A program made the translations under genes and the position numbers. A stretch of 64,000 bases of DNA from JAJNBA01 sp963842295 (lineage in GTDB: Bacteria > Actinomycetota > UBA4738 > HRBIN12), in assembly GCA_963842295.1 (NCBI GenBank), contig CAWJFY010000009.1, positions 372,001 to 436,000 on the forward strand, written 5' to 3'. Below are positions 1 to 7,528 of the stretch, piece after piece; position 1 is the first letter of the stretch, and every line of letters begins with the position of its first letter. The notes under the pieces are model-generated. The model worked only from the letters and a program-made list of their open reading frames with translations. It was not told the origin of the DNA and did no database searches.

Positions 1-2
1 CC

Positions 3-413
3 TGGCGCGAAGGCATCCTCGTTGCCCAAGGGGTCCGAACCGGCCGATTGACCTCTCCTGACCTGGTCGACGCGGGCTTGTGCGCGCTCACCGGCCTGCT
101 CGCCTTGCAGGGCAAGCGTTTCGCGCCGGGCGACCCCAAGGAAGGAGTGATCGTGCTTCCGGTGGTGACGCTCCCGGCCCGCCCGTTCGTCTCGTTCCGC
201 CAGGACACGTCGTCGGCCGCCTCGGACGCATCGCCGCTCTTCCGGTTCTGCGGCTGCGGGGATCTCGGATGTCAGGAGCTCACACGGGCGGAGTTCGCGC
301 CCGGTCACGATGCCAAGCGCAAGTCCATGCTGTGGCGTCTCGCCCGTGAGGGGCGGGACGCCACCGACGAGCTGAGGAGACGAGGATGGGAGCTACCCCC
401 CGAGGTCCGATGA
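3..413 (+). CDS. DUF429-like protein, C-terminal fragment
   Basis: The reading frame is open to the left window edge, so this is the 3' end of a longer gene, with 136 codons visible. The stretch around residues 18-50, with its DAGLCALTGLLALQGK and GVIVLP segments, resembles the C-terminal half of DUF429 proteins, which are predicted RNase H-fold nucleases. That assignment is by recall only. The last 60 residues add a cysteine cluster (CGCGDLGC) followed by FAPGHDAKRKS, a zinc-ribbon-like motif seen at the ends of other small actinobacterial proteins. The stop TGA overlaps a possible downstream start in an ATGA arrangement at 410-413, so it may be translationally coupled to the next gene. Function is unknown. 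Confidence 0.55.
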   Translation, partial: WREGILVAQGVRTGRLTSPDLVDAGLCALTGLLALQGKRFAPGDPKEGVIVLPVVTLPARPFVSFRQDTSSAASDASPLFRFCGCGDLGCQELTRAEFAPGHDAKRKSMLWRLAREGRDATDELRRRGWELPPEVR

Positions 414-1534
414 GGTTCGAGACGGCCGCGATCCACGCCGGCCAGGACCCCGACGCGCCCTACGGGGCGGTGAACGTCCCGATCTACCAGACGTCGACCT
501 ACGCGCAGCCGTCGGTCGGCAAGCCCAAGGTGTTCGATTACGCGCGTGGGGGGAACCCCACGCGCGAGGCGTTCCAGCAGGCGCTCGCCGCCCTCGAGGG
601 CGGCGAGCGCTGCTTCGCGTTCGGCAGCGGGATGGGTGCCGAGGCGACCCTGCTGCTCACCCTTCGACCGGGCGACCACGTGCTCCTGGCCGACGACGTC
701 TACGGCGGGACGTATCGGCTCCTCTCGAAGGTGCTCGAGCCCTGGGGCCTGGCGTTCTCCACCGCGGACCTCAACGATGCCGACGCGATCCGTGAAGCGC
801 TGCGCCCCGAGACGCGCATCGTGTGGTTCGAGTCGCCCTCGAACCCGCTGCTGAAAATCGTCGACATCGAGTCGGTGTCGGCCATCGCGCACGAGGCCGG
901 CGTTCGCGTCGTCGTCGACAACACGTTCGCGACGCCGGCGCTGCAGCGACCGCTCGAGCTGGGCGCCGACGCCGTCATGCACAGCGTCACGAAGTACATC
1001 GGCGGACACTCCGACCTCATCGGCGGCGCGATCGTCACCAGCGATCCGGAGTGGATCGAACGCCTCGGGTTCCTGTTGAACGCCGTCGGGGCGGTCCCCG
1101 GGCCGATGGATTCCTACCTCGGGCTCCGCGGCCTGAAGACGCTCTCCCTCCGGATGCTGAAGCATTCCGAGAACGCATCGGCGATCGCCGACTGGCTGTC
1201 CTCGCATCCGAAGGTTCGGCGTGTGTACTTCCCGGGACTGCCGACCCATCCGGGCCACGAGATCGCCGCGCGGCAGATGGCGGCGTTCGGCGGGATGGTC
1301 TCGTTCGAGGCCGGTTCCGCGGACGAGGCGATCGCCGTGGCCGAGGGGACGGAGCTGTTCTTCCTCGCGGAATCACTCGGCGGCGTGGAGTCCCTCGTCG
1401 AAGTGCCGGGGCCCATGACGCACGCGAGCGTCGCCGGATCGCCGCTCGAGGTGCCTCCGGAGCTCGTGCGCCTGTCCGTCGGGATCGAGCACGTCGAGGA
1501 CCTGATCGCCGACCTCTCTCAAGCGCTCGGTTGA
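386..1534 (+). CDS. metB: Cystathionine gamma-synthase / gamma-lyase family PLP enzyme
   Basis: This 382-residue protein is full length for the Cys/Met metabolism PLP family. It carries the HSVTKYIGGHSD motif whose lysine (about residue 203) forms the Schiff base. GSGMGAEATLLL binds the cofactor phosphate and VVDNTFATP contains the PLP-pairing aspartate. Family members make cystathionine from an activated homoserine plus cysteine or cleave it. Synthase and lyase cannot be told apart from motifs alone. The ATG at 386 has a good AGGAGACGAGG ribosome site. An alternative ATG at 410 overlaps the upstream stop and fits the usual family start (MRFET). It probably follows the DUF429 gene in one transcript. 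Confidence 0.85.
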   Translation: MGATPRGPMRFETAAIHAGQDPDAPYGAVNVPIYQTSTYAQPSVGKPKVFDYARGGNPTREAFQQALAALEGGERCFAFGSGMGAEATLLLTLRPGDHVLLADDVYGGTYRLLSKVLEPWGLAFSTADLNDADAIREALRPETRIVWFESPSNPLLKIVDIESVSAIAHEAGVRVVVDNTFATPALQRPLELGADAVMHSVTKYIGGHSDLIGGAIVTSDPEWIERLGFLLNAVGAVPGPMDSYLGLRGLKTLSLRMLKHSENASAIADWLSSHPKVRRVYFPGLPTHPGHEIAARQMAAFGGMVSFEAGSADEAIAVAEGTELFFLAESLGGVESLVEVPGPMTHASVAGSPLEVPPELVRLSVGIEHVEDLIADLSQALG

Positions 1535-1551
1535 CGAGCGACGATCGCTCG
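1535..1551. terminator. Short hairpin between convergent genes
   Basis: A perfect 7-bp inverted repeat (CGAGCGA, loop CGA, TCGCTCG) begins directly after the metB stop and lies between convergent genes. No U-tract follows, so a role as a bidirectional terminator is only plausible. Confidence 0.35.
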
Positions 1552-1581
1552 CTCGGATGACGTTCGACGATCAGTCCTCGG

Positions 1582-2211
1582 CTAGCCCCGGAGGACGATC
1601 TCACCACCGTCGCCGAGGCGGATCCCCACCGCTCGCACCGATGGCTCCGGGGAGACCACCCGGAGAGGTACCTCACGGTCGCCGAGCCAGTCGCGCAGCC
1701 GGGCCGCGTCTCCTCCGACCTCGACCCATTCGATCCCTGCGGCCGGGACCCGATGCCTCGCGAGGGCGGCGCCGGGATGAAGCTCCGGAGGGACGTCCCA
1801 GGCGATGAAGAACGGCAGCCACAACTCCTCGCCGCGCTCCTCGATCCCGGCGCCGCGCCACCGCACCTCCGTGCCGTCCGGCCGCGTCCGCGCGCCCGGC
1901 TGGACCGGGAGGCCCAGCCTGGCCGCGGTCGCGTCGATCTCGTCGTCCACGAGACAGACGGAGAACCACCGGTCGCCGTCGGCGGATAGCTCAAGGAGCG
2001 TCCGGCCAAGCTCGGACTCCGATCCCACCCTTTCGTCGACGACGCCGAGAAGCTCGACGTAGTCGTCTCCCAGCGGCGCGATCATGTTGGCGGTGCCCCA
2101 TCGGGGATGACGCCCGCCCGGCGCGAACCGGAGCCCGTGCTCACGCCACAGGCGTTCGGCCGACGCGTCGAGATCGCGCACGGCAAGCACCACATGATCG
2201 ATGCGAAGCAT
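1582..2211 (-). CDS. VOC (glyoxalase-like) superfamily protein
   Basis: This 209-residue protein opens with MLRIDHVVLAVRDLDASAERL, typical of the first beta-alpha unit of vicinal-oxygen-chelate proteins, and continues with GTANMIAPLGDDYVELLGV. It matches the Glyoxalase_3-like subgroup, in which two beta-alpha-beta-beta-beta modules lie in one chain. The substrate cannot be inferred. The start follows a TAGGGT hexamer by exactly 6 bases with no Shine-Dalgarno, so the mRNA is probably leaderless. It is divergent from the sugar dehydrogenase gene with about 40 bp between the starts. Confidence 0.75.
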   Translation of the reverse strand: MLRIDHVVLAVRDLDASAERLWREHGLRFAPGGRHPRWGTANMIAPLGDDYVELLGVVDERVGSESELGRTLLELSADGDRWFSVCLVDDEIDATAARLGLPVQPGARTRPDGTEVRWRGAGIEERGEELWLPFFIAWDVPPELHPGAALARHRVPAAGIEWVEVGGDAARLRDWLGDREVPLRVVSPEPSVRAVGIRLGDGGEIVLRG

Positions 2212-2217
2212 CCTCGA

Positions 2218-2223
2218 ACCCTA
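2218..2223 (-). promoter_or_regulatory. -10 hexamer TAGGGT, leaderless start of VOC gene
   Basis: On the minus strand TAGGGT is followed after 6 bases by the ATG at 2211. This spacing puts transcription start on or next to the start codon. Confidence 0.5.
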
Positions 2224-2237
2224 ACGTGGGGTCCGGG

Positions 2238-2243
2238 TAGCGT
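2238..2243 (+). promoter_or_regulatory. -10 hexamer TAGCGT, start of sugar dehydrogenase gene
   Basis: TAGCGT is followed after 8 bases by the ATG at 2252. The spacer also contains GGAG, so the gene could use either leaderless or SD-type initiation. Confidence 0.45.
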
Positions 2244-2251
2244 TGGAGACG

Positions 2252-3379
2252 ATGGCCGTGCGCGCGACCCTCGTCTCCCTGCTCTTGGTCGCTCTTCCCC
2301 TCGTCGCCCCCTCATCGGCCGCCACCCTTCGCGCCGAGCCGGAGCGGTGGCTCACGGATCTTCGGTTCCCCGTGAACATGGCGTGGGCCCCGGACGGGAC
2401 GCTCTTCTACCTAGAGAAGGAGCAGGGGAACGTCCGGATGGTGGTCGATGGCGCTCTCCAGCCGGAGCCGGTGGCGCACGTCGACGTCGACGTCTCGTTC
2501 GAGACGGGCCTGCTCGGGCTGGCGGTCCATCCGCGATGGCCCGACGAGCCCTGGCTGTACCTGTACTACTCCGACCCGGGGGACGAGATCAATCGGCTGA
2601 TCCGTCTCCGTGTCGAAGACGACCGAGAGGTCGAGCGGGAGACGCTCCTCGACGCCCTCCCGACTGCCGCGGCGTACCACAACGGCGGCGACATGTTGTT
2701 CGGCCCCGACGGGATGCTCTATCTCACCGTCGGCGACGCGCACGAGAGCGAGCGAGCGCAGGACCCGGCGGACCTGGGGGGCAAGGTCCTCCGCATCACG
2801 CCCGAAGGTGGGATCCCAAACGACAATCCGATCCCCGGCACCCGCACGTTCACGCTGGGTCACCGCAACTCATTCGGCCTCTGCATCGACGAGGAGACCG
2901 GCGATGTCTGGGAGACCGAGAACGGTCCCGGCGGCGGCGACGAGGTGAATCACCTGGTCGCCGGCGCCAACTACGGGTGGCCGGAAGGCACGGGTCCGCT
3001 CGGGGTCGAGCGCTACACGGACCCGTTCATGTACTTCCCGAACACGATCGTCCCGACCGGCTGCGCGGTGTGGCGGGATCATCTGTACGTCGCCACGTAC
3101 GGCGACGGGCTCCTCAGGCGGTTCGCCATCGACGGTCGGACGTCGGGCACCGTCTTCGGTTTCGGTCAGCCGGCGTTCGACCTGGCCGTGGGTCCCGACG
3201 CACGTCTCTACGCTGCGACCGGAGACACGATCTGGCGGTTCGATGCTCCTCCTCGATACACGGCACCCCTCCATATGCCCCCCGAGGGAGGTTCGAGTGG
3301 GTGGGTGATCGTCACGATAGGAGTCATCGTCGCCGCGTCGCTGATCGTCACGCTGAGGCTCGCCGCCCGCCGTCGCTAG
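2252..3379 (+). CDS. PQQ-dependent glucose/sorbosone dehydrogenase-like protein, exported and membrane-anchored
   Basis: A 375-residue protein with an N-terminal signal sequence (about residues 1-24, cleavage near SSAA) and a six-bladed beta-propeller of the GSDH type. Diagnostic stretches are FPVNMAWAPDGTLFYLEKEQG, YHNGGDMLFGPDGMLYLTVGD, GHRNSFGLCIDEETGDVW and GPGGGDEVNHLVAGANYGWP. Family members oxidise aldose sugars in the periplasm or cell envelope using PQQ and calcium. The C-terminus has a hydrophobic helix (about residues 349-370) followed by RLAARRR, a tail anchor that would hold the propeller outside the membrane. The stop shares a CTAG with the stop of the convergent small gene downstream. 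Confidence 0.8.
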   Translation: MAVRATLVSLLLVALPLVAPSSAATLRAEPERWLTDLRFPVNMAWAPDGTLFYLEKEQGNVRMVVDGALQPEPVAHVDVDVSFETGLLGLAVHPRWPDEPWLYLYYSDPGDEINRLIRLRVEDDREVERETLLDALPTAAAYHNGGDMLFGPDGMLYLTVGDAHESERAQDPADLGGKVLRITPEGGIPNDNPIPGTRTFTLGHRNSFGLCIDEETGDVWETENGPGGGDEVNHLVAGANYGWPEGTGPLGVERYTDPFMYFPNTIVPTGCAVWRDHLYVATYGDGLLRRFAIDGRTSGTVFGFGQPAFDLAVGPDARLYAATGDTIWRFDAPPRYTAPLHMPPEGGSSGWVIVTIGVIVAASLIVTLRLAARRR

Positions 3380-3537
3380 GTCACCTGCCGCTTCATGTAG
3401 GCCACCATCGAGACCCCGCCGGCAGGGGTCTGCTGCTGGAGGATCGTCACGAGCTCCCAGCCGTCCTCGCCGAAGTTGTTCAAGATCTCGCCGGGATTGT
3501 GCTCGAGCAGTGGCGCCACGAAGTACTCCCACTTCAT
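3376..3537 (-). CDS. DUF4177-like small protein
   Basis: A 53-residue ORF that starts MKWEYFVAPL and contains LNNFGEDGWELVTI and VAYMKRQ. This is the short beta-alpha-beta pattern of DUF4177-type proteins, where the GWEL motif is characteristic. An AGGAGG ribosome site stands 6 bases before the ATG. It lies 1 base downstream of the CoA-binding gene stop and is probably co-transcribed with it and the Nudix gene. Its stop codon shares the palindromic CTAG at 3376-3379 with the stop of the convergent dehydrogenase. Function is unknown. Confidence 0.7.
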   Translation of the reverse strand: MKWEYFVAPLLEHNPGEILNNFGEDGWELVTILQQQTPAGGVSMVAYMKRQVT

Positions 3538-3538
3538 G

Positions 3539-3976
3539 TCAGCGTCCTCCTTCTCCCATCAATCGTTCGCGGACGTGCCGGATGCAGACCCCCATGATCA
3601 CCTCGAGTCCCCCCTCGGCGGCGATCCGTGCCGCCTCCTCGCTCACGATCCCTTCCTGGAGCCAGAGCACGCGAGCCCCGATCGCGACGGCCTGCCGGGC
3701 CACCTCTGGCGTGTGCTCCGCGCGCCGGAACACGTCCACCACGTCGACGTGGAGATCCCGCGGGATGTCGAGGAGGGAGTCGTAGGCCTGCTCCCCCAGG
3801 ACCTCCGTCTCGTTCGGGTTCACCGGCACGATCCGATACCCGTGCTCCTGCAGGTATGAGGCGACGTCGTGGGACGGACGCGACGGTTTCGAGGAGATCC
3901 CGACGACGGCGATGACGCGGACCTCGCCCAACAGCGACCGGAGCTCGCGCGCCTCCGGACTCAGGTCAACGCCCAT
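3539..3976 (-). CDS. CoA-binding domain protein (YccU-like)
   Basis: A 145-residue stand-alone CoA-binding Rossmann protein. VIAVVGISSKPSRPSHDVASYL is the nucleotide-binding loop and YRIVPVNPNETEVLGEQAYDSL the second strand. The remainder, VDVVDVFRRAEHTPEVARQAV and ARVLWLQEGI, matches the succinyl-CoA-synthetase alpha-like CoA-binding fold. The ATG at 3976 is preceded by GGAGG and lies inside the last codons of the Nudix gene (16-bp overlap), so translation is coupled. Pairing with a CoA pyrophosphatase suggests a CoA-related role. No catalytic function is assigned. Confidence 0.8.
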   Translation of the reverse strand: MGVDLSPEARELRSLLGEVRVIAVVGISSKPSRPSHDVASYLQEHGYRIVPVNPNETEVLGEQAYDSLLDIPRDLHVDVVDVFRRAEHTPEVARQAVAIGARVLWLQEGIVSEEAARIAAEGGLEVIMGVCIRHVRERLMGEGGR

Positions 3977-4545
3977 GGAGCCTCCGCCCTGAGCACCTCG
4001 AGGAAGGAATGGAGGATGAGGCCCGTGGCGCCCCAGATCGTGTGCCCGTTCGCGGGGTAGGCCCATCCTCGCCAAACGCCTCCCTCCGCACGTGGCAGCT
4101 CCATCGGTTCCTCGACGGTGGCGAGCCGCGCGAGCGGCACGCGGATGATCTCCTTGATCTCTGCCTCCGCGGCGAACAGATCCGGCGGCAGCCTCAGCAG
4201 CCCGACGAACGGGACCACGAGGATCGCGGAGACATACGTGTGCACCGCCGGCAGCGCACCGACCAGCTGCGGTAACGCGGGATCGAGGCCGATCTCTTCG
4301 AACGCCTCCCGGCGAGCGGCGTCGGCGGGAGACTCTCCCTCGTCCACGAGCCCTCCCGGGAACGAGACCTCTCCCGGGTGTCGCGACAGCGCGTCGGAGC
4401 GGACCGTGAAGATCATCGAGCGCTCGGGCGTCTCGACGAGCGGTGCCAGGACGGCGGCGAGGCGGTCGCCCGTCGCCGGCGCGTGCGCCGGCGACGGGTC
4501 CAGCGCGGAACGCAGCACTTCCTGCAGAGAGGGCGCGTGTACCAT
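3961..4545 (-). CDS. Nudix hydrolase, CoA pyrophosphatase type (NudL-like)
   Basis: A 194-residue protein with a complete Nudix box at about residues 64-87: GGLVDEGESPADAARREAFEEIGL. The family-specific segment upstream, FTVRSDALSRHPGEVSFPGG, resembles the UPF0035 signature of CoA diphosphatases. These enzymes cleave CoA or acyl-CoA into 3',5'-ADP and phosphopantetheine. Translation starts at an ATG 8 bases after TACCAT on the minus strand without any SD. That TACCAT is the complement of the first two codons of the divergent peptidase gene. It is followed by the overlapping CoA-binding gene and the DUF4177 gene. Confidence 0.85.
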   Translation of the reverse strand: MVHAPSLQEVLRSALDPSPAHAPATGDRLAAVLAPLVETPERSMIFTVRSDALSRHPGEVSFPGGLVDEGESPADAARREAFEEIGLDPALPQLVGALPAVHTYVSAILVVPFVGLLRLPPDLFAAEAEIKEIIRVPLARLATVEEPMELPRAEGGVWRGWAYPANGHTIWGATGLILHSFLEVLRAEAPWALT

Positions 4546-4559
4546 CCGCAGCCATGGTA
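4540..4559. promoter_or_regulatory. Symmetric divergent leaderless promoter pair
   Basis: The segment reads TACCAT, 8 bases, ATGGTA. On the plus strand TACCAT (4540-4545) is a -10 hexamer for the ATG at 4554. On the minus strand the complement of 4554-4559 is the -10 hexamer for the ATG at 4545. Each -10 is therefore also the first two codons of the opposite gene, with no space for a conventional intergenic region. Confidence 0.6.
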
Positions 4560-5777
4560 GGCGAGGACGTCACGGACCCCGCGTCATCGGCCGCGGACGT
4601 GACGGCCGACGCAGCGGCCGAAGCCGTCGACCCCGATGAGGTTCTCCGCTATGCACGGGCGTTGATCGCGGCGCCGTCGGAGAATCCTGGTGGCACCGAG
4701 GACGAGGTCGCCGACGTCGCGATGGGCATCCTCACGGACCTCGGAGCCGACATCCAGGTGGTTCGCTCCGAGGAGGGGCGTCCCAGCATCGTGACGCGCA
4801 TAGGCTCCGGGGGGCGACCACACCTCGCGTGGAACGGACACCTGGACACCGTCCCCGCCGGGGACGTCTCGACCTGGTCGAGCGGACCGTTCGAAGGCGC
4901 GGTGGTCGACAACAGGCTCGTGGGCCGCGGAGCGTGCGACATGAAAGGACCGATCGCGTCGGCGCTGGCGGCCGTCGCGGCCCTCCGCCGTGCCGGGCTC
5001 TCGCTCGCCGGGACGCTCGTCATGCATCTGGTCGCCGACGAGGAGCTCGCCGGGATCCACGGCACGAAGGTCCTGCACGGCCAGCGGCTTCTCGATCAGG
5101 ACGCGGCCGTCGTGGGCGAGCCGTCCGAGATGCAGATCGCTCTCGCCGAACGTGGCGGCGCCTGGGTCACGGCCGTCGCGCGCGGCAAGGCTGCGCACGG
5201 CTCGCAACCGGACCGAGGCATCAATGCGATCCTGACGATGTCGCGGTTCCTGCTCCGGTTGTCCGAGGTGCTGCCCGACCGTGTCCATCCGCTGGTCGGA
5301 GGGCCAACCGTCAACGTCGCGCTCGTGGCGGGCGGAAGCGCTCCGAACGTGGTCCCCGACCGCTGCGAGGTGGAGATCGATCGCCGGATCCTGCCGGGCG
5401 AGGACGACCCCGAGGAGGTGCTCGCCCCGTTCCGCCGGCTGGTCGAGAGCCTCGTGGCAGAGCGCCCTGACACCTCCATCGAGATCTCCTTGAAGGACTG
5501 GACCGAGGCGGCGGAAACGACCGGGGATACGGCGATCGCGGCGCTCGTTCGCGACGCGATCGCCGCCGAGACGGGCTCACCGCCGCCTTTCGTCGGCTTC
5601 ACGGGCATCACCGACGCGCGCTTCTACATCAACGACGCAGGCATCCCGACGGTGATCGCGGGGCCGGGTTCCCTCTCCCTCGCACATACCGCGAACGAGT
5701 CGGTCGGGGTCGATGAGTTGGTCGCGGCGGCGCGAGCGTACGCGCGGACCTTCGTCGGCTTCCTCGGGACCCGTTAG
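4554..5777 (+). CDS. M20 family metallopeptidase (ArgE/DapE/ACY1 type)
   Basis: A 407-residue zinc amidohydrolase. The metal ligands are visible in order: H96 and D98 in WNGHLDTVP, bridging D129 in GRGACDMKG, catalytic E163 and ligand E164 in VADEELAG, E189 in GEPSEM, and the C-terminal histidine in LAHTANE. A dimerisation lid domain lies between residues 190 and 300 (RGKAAHGSQPDRGINAI). Such enzymes hydrolyse N-acyl amino acids or dipeptides, including succinyl-diaminopimelate. The substrate is not determined. About 27 acidic N-terminal residues precede the domain, so a later start is possible. Seven bases separate it from the next gene, so the two are probably an operon. Confidence 0.8.
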   Translation: MVGEDVTDPASSAADVTADAAAEAVDPDEVLRYARALIAAPSENPGGTEDEVADVAMGILTDLGADIQVVRSEEGRPSIVTRIGSGGRPHLAWNGHLDTVPAGDVSTWSSGPFEGAVVDNRLVGRGACDMKGPIASALAAVAALRRAGLSLAGTLVMHLVADEELAGIHGTKVLHGQRLLDQDAAVVGEPSEMQIALAERGGAWVTAVARGKAAHGSQPDRGINAILTMSRFLLRLSEVLPDRVHPLVGGPTVNVALVAGGSAPNVVPDRCEVEIDRRILPGEDDPEEVLAPFRRLVESLVAERPDTSIEISLKDWTEAAETTGDTAIAALVRDAIAAETGSPPPFVGFTGITDARFYINDAGIPTVIAGPGSLSLAHTANESVGVDELVAAARAYARTFVGFLGTR

Positions 5778-5784
5778 GTCCGGG

Positions 5785-7155
5785 ATGGAGCGGTTCGACG
5801 CCTTCGTGATCGGCGGCGGCGGTACCGGTTCGGAGGTGGCCTTCTCGCTGGCGCGCACCTCCGGACTGAAGGTGGCGCTCGGGGAACGAGACAAGCTCGG
5901 GGGCGAATGCAACCACTACGGCTGTGTTCCCACCAAGGTGATGCTTCGATCGGCGAAGATCGCGGCGCTCGCCCGGGACGCCGAGCGATTCGGCCTCCGG
6001 ATCCCCGAGGTCCGCCTCGACTTCGGCGCCGTACAGCAGCGGGCCCGTGACGTCATCGCTTCGCAGTCCGGGGAGGGCGCGAAGCCCTTCGAACGCATCG
6101 GGATCCGCGTGTTCTTGCAGGAGGCGCGCCTCATCGGTGAGCATCGGGTGGAGCTCGCGGACGGCACGGAGATCGAGGTGGACAAGGTGGTGCTCGCCAC
6201 CGGCACGGACGCAGCCATCCCGCCGATCCCGGGGCTCGCCGACGGCCCGTACTGGACCAATCGAGAGGCGATCTGGGGACCGGAGGCGCCACCCGATTCG
6301 CTGGCGGTGATCGGTACCGGGGCCATCGGGATCGAGTTCGCGCAGATCTACGCGAGGTTCGGCTCGCGCGTGACCGCGCTCGAGACCCTTCCCCACGTCC
6401 TTCCCCAGGAGGACGAGGAGGCCGCGGCGTCGATCGTGCCCGCTCTGGAGGACGACGGGATCGCGCTGCTTCCCGGGATGCGGATCGAGCAGGCTCATCA
6501 CGACGGGTCCCGCTGGACGCTCCACCTCCATGGGGAGGACCCCCTGATCGCCGACGAGCTACTGGTCGCGACCGGACGCCGGCCCATGTTCGACCCGCAC
6601 GACCTCGCTGCTGCCGGCGTCGAGCTGGACGGCGTCGGGAACCCCGTCCTGACCGACACGCTCCGCACCACGAACCCAGGCGTCTGGGTCGCCGGCGACG
6701 CGACGGGTGACCTGCTCTTCACCCACGTGGGCACCTATGAGGCGGAGGTCGTCGTCAAGGACATCCTCGGGCAACCGGAGCGCCGCGACTACCGGGTCGT
6801 CCCGCGGGTGACGTTCTGCGATCCGGAGGTGGCCAGCGTGGGCCTCACGGAACGGGAGGCCAGCGACGATGGCCGCGAGGTGATCACCGCCGTCACACGG
6901 TTCGACGACAACGAGCGCTCACACATCGAGGGCAGCACATACGGACTCGTGAAGCTGGTCGCCGATCGCGACACGGGCGAGCTCCTGGGCGGGCACATCG
7001 TGGGTGAGGAGGCAGGGGCGCTGATCCATCAGGTGGTCCTCATGATGGTCGCGCGGGCGACGGCGCCCGCCGTCGCCCGCGCGATCCACGCCTACCCGAC
7101 GCTGTCGGAATCCGTGAAGGGTGCCCTGCTCGGCATCGACGAGCAGGTCGGGTAG
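5785..7155 (+). CDS. Class I pyridine nucleotide-disulfide oxidoreductase
   Basis: A 456-residue flavoprotein of the dihydrolipoamide dehydrogenase/mercuric reductase family. An FAD-binding GGGGTG lies at residues 10-15. The redox-active pair is C42 and C47 in GGECNHYGCVPTK. The NAD(P)H-binding motif is VIGTGAIGIEFAQIYARFG, the second FAD motif is VWVAGDATG, and the C-terminal interface has HAYPTLSESV. The variant NHY between the cysteines (usually LNV or VNV) and the absence of linked acyltransferase genes argue against a simple E3 assignment. It is likely to act on an unidentified disulfide or quinone. Its TAG stop forms the first bases of the -10 hexamer of the next gene. Confidence 0.85.
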   Translation: MERFDAFVIGGGGTGSEVAFSLARTSGLKVALGERDKLGGECNHYGCVPTKVMLRSAKIAALARDAERFGLRIPEVRLDFGAVQQRARDVIASQSGEGAKPFERIGIRVFLQEARLIGEHRVELADGTEIEVDKVVLATGTDAAIPPIPGLADGPYWTNREAIWGPEAPPDSLAVIGTGAIGIEFAQIYARFGSRVTALETLPHVLPQEDEEAAASIVPALEDDGIALLPGMRIEQAHHDGSRWTLHLHGEDPLIADELLVATGRRPMFDPHDLAAAGVELDGVGNPVLTDTLRTTNPGVWVAGDATGDLLFTHVGTYEAEVVVKDILGQPERRDYRVVPRVTFCDPEVASVGLTEREASDDGREVITAVTRFDDNERSHIEGSTYGLVKLVADRDTGELLGGHIVGEEAGALIHQVVLMMVARATAPAVARAIHAYPTLSESVKGALLGIDEQVG

Positions 7156-7158
7156 CCT
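7153..7158 (+). promoter_or_regulatory. -10 hexamer TAGCCT, leaderless start of HesB gene
   Basis: TAGCCT stands 8 bases before the ATG at 7167 and begins with the stop codon of the upstream oxidoreductase gene. Confidence 0.5.
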
Positions 7159-7166
7159 TGAAGGAC

Positions 7167-7514
7167 ATGGACGCACCCGCCACCGATGCCATCGCGGTCA
7201 CCGACAAAGCTGCGAGGAGGATCGCCGCGCTCGCCCTGAAAGAGGGGCGAGCACTGCCGGTCCTCCGCATCCGCGTGACAGCCGGCGGCTGCTCCGGTTT
7301 CACCTACGAGCTGTCGTTCGCCGAAGGCCCCGCGGACGATGACGTGGTGATCGAGGCCGCGGACGGCGTCCGCGTCCTCGTCGACCCGAAGAGCAGCCCG
7401 ATCGTCCGGGGCTCCACGCTCGAGTACAACGACGCGCTCCTCGGCGGCGGTCTCAAGATGATCAACCCACAGGCCACCCACGAGTGTGCCTGCGGCGACT
7501 CGTTCGCGATCTAG
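7167..7514 (+). CDS. HesB/IscA/ErpA-type iron-sulfur carrier
   Basis: A 115-residue A-type carrier. The three conserved cysteines are present: C42 in AGGCSGF, and C107 and C109 in HECACGDSF. VTDKAARRIA at the start and the GSTLEYNDALLGGGLKMINPQA block are diagnostic. It would accept Fe-S clusters from the assembly scaffold and pass them to client proteins. The ferredoxin and FrhB-like protein encoded nearby are possible clients. The ATG at 7167 follows a TAGCCT hexamer by 8 bases. An in-frame TTG at 7158 is less likely. Confidence 0.85.
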   Translation: MDAPATDAIAVTDKAARRIAALALKEGRALPVLRIRVTAGGCSGFTYELSFAEGPADDDVVIEAADGVRVLVDPKSSPIVRGSTLEYNDALLGGGLKMINPQATHECACGDSFAI

Positions 7515-7528
7515 GCGAGAGCTCCCGC

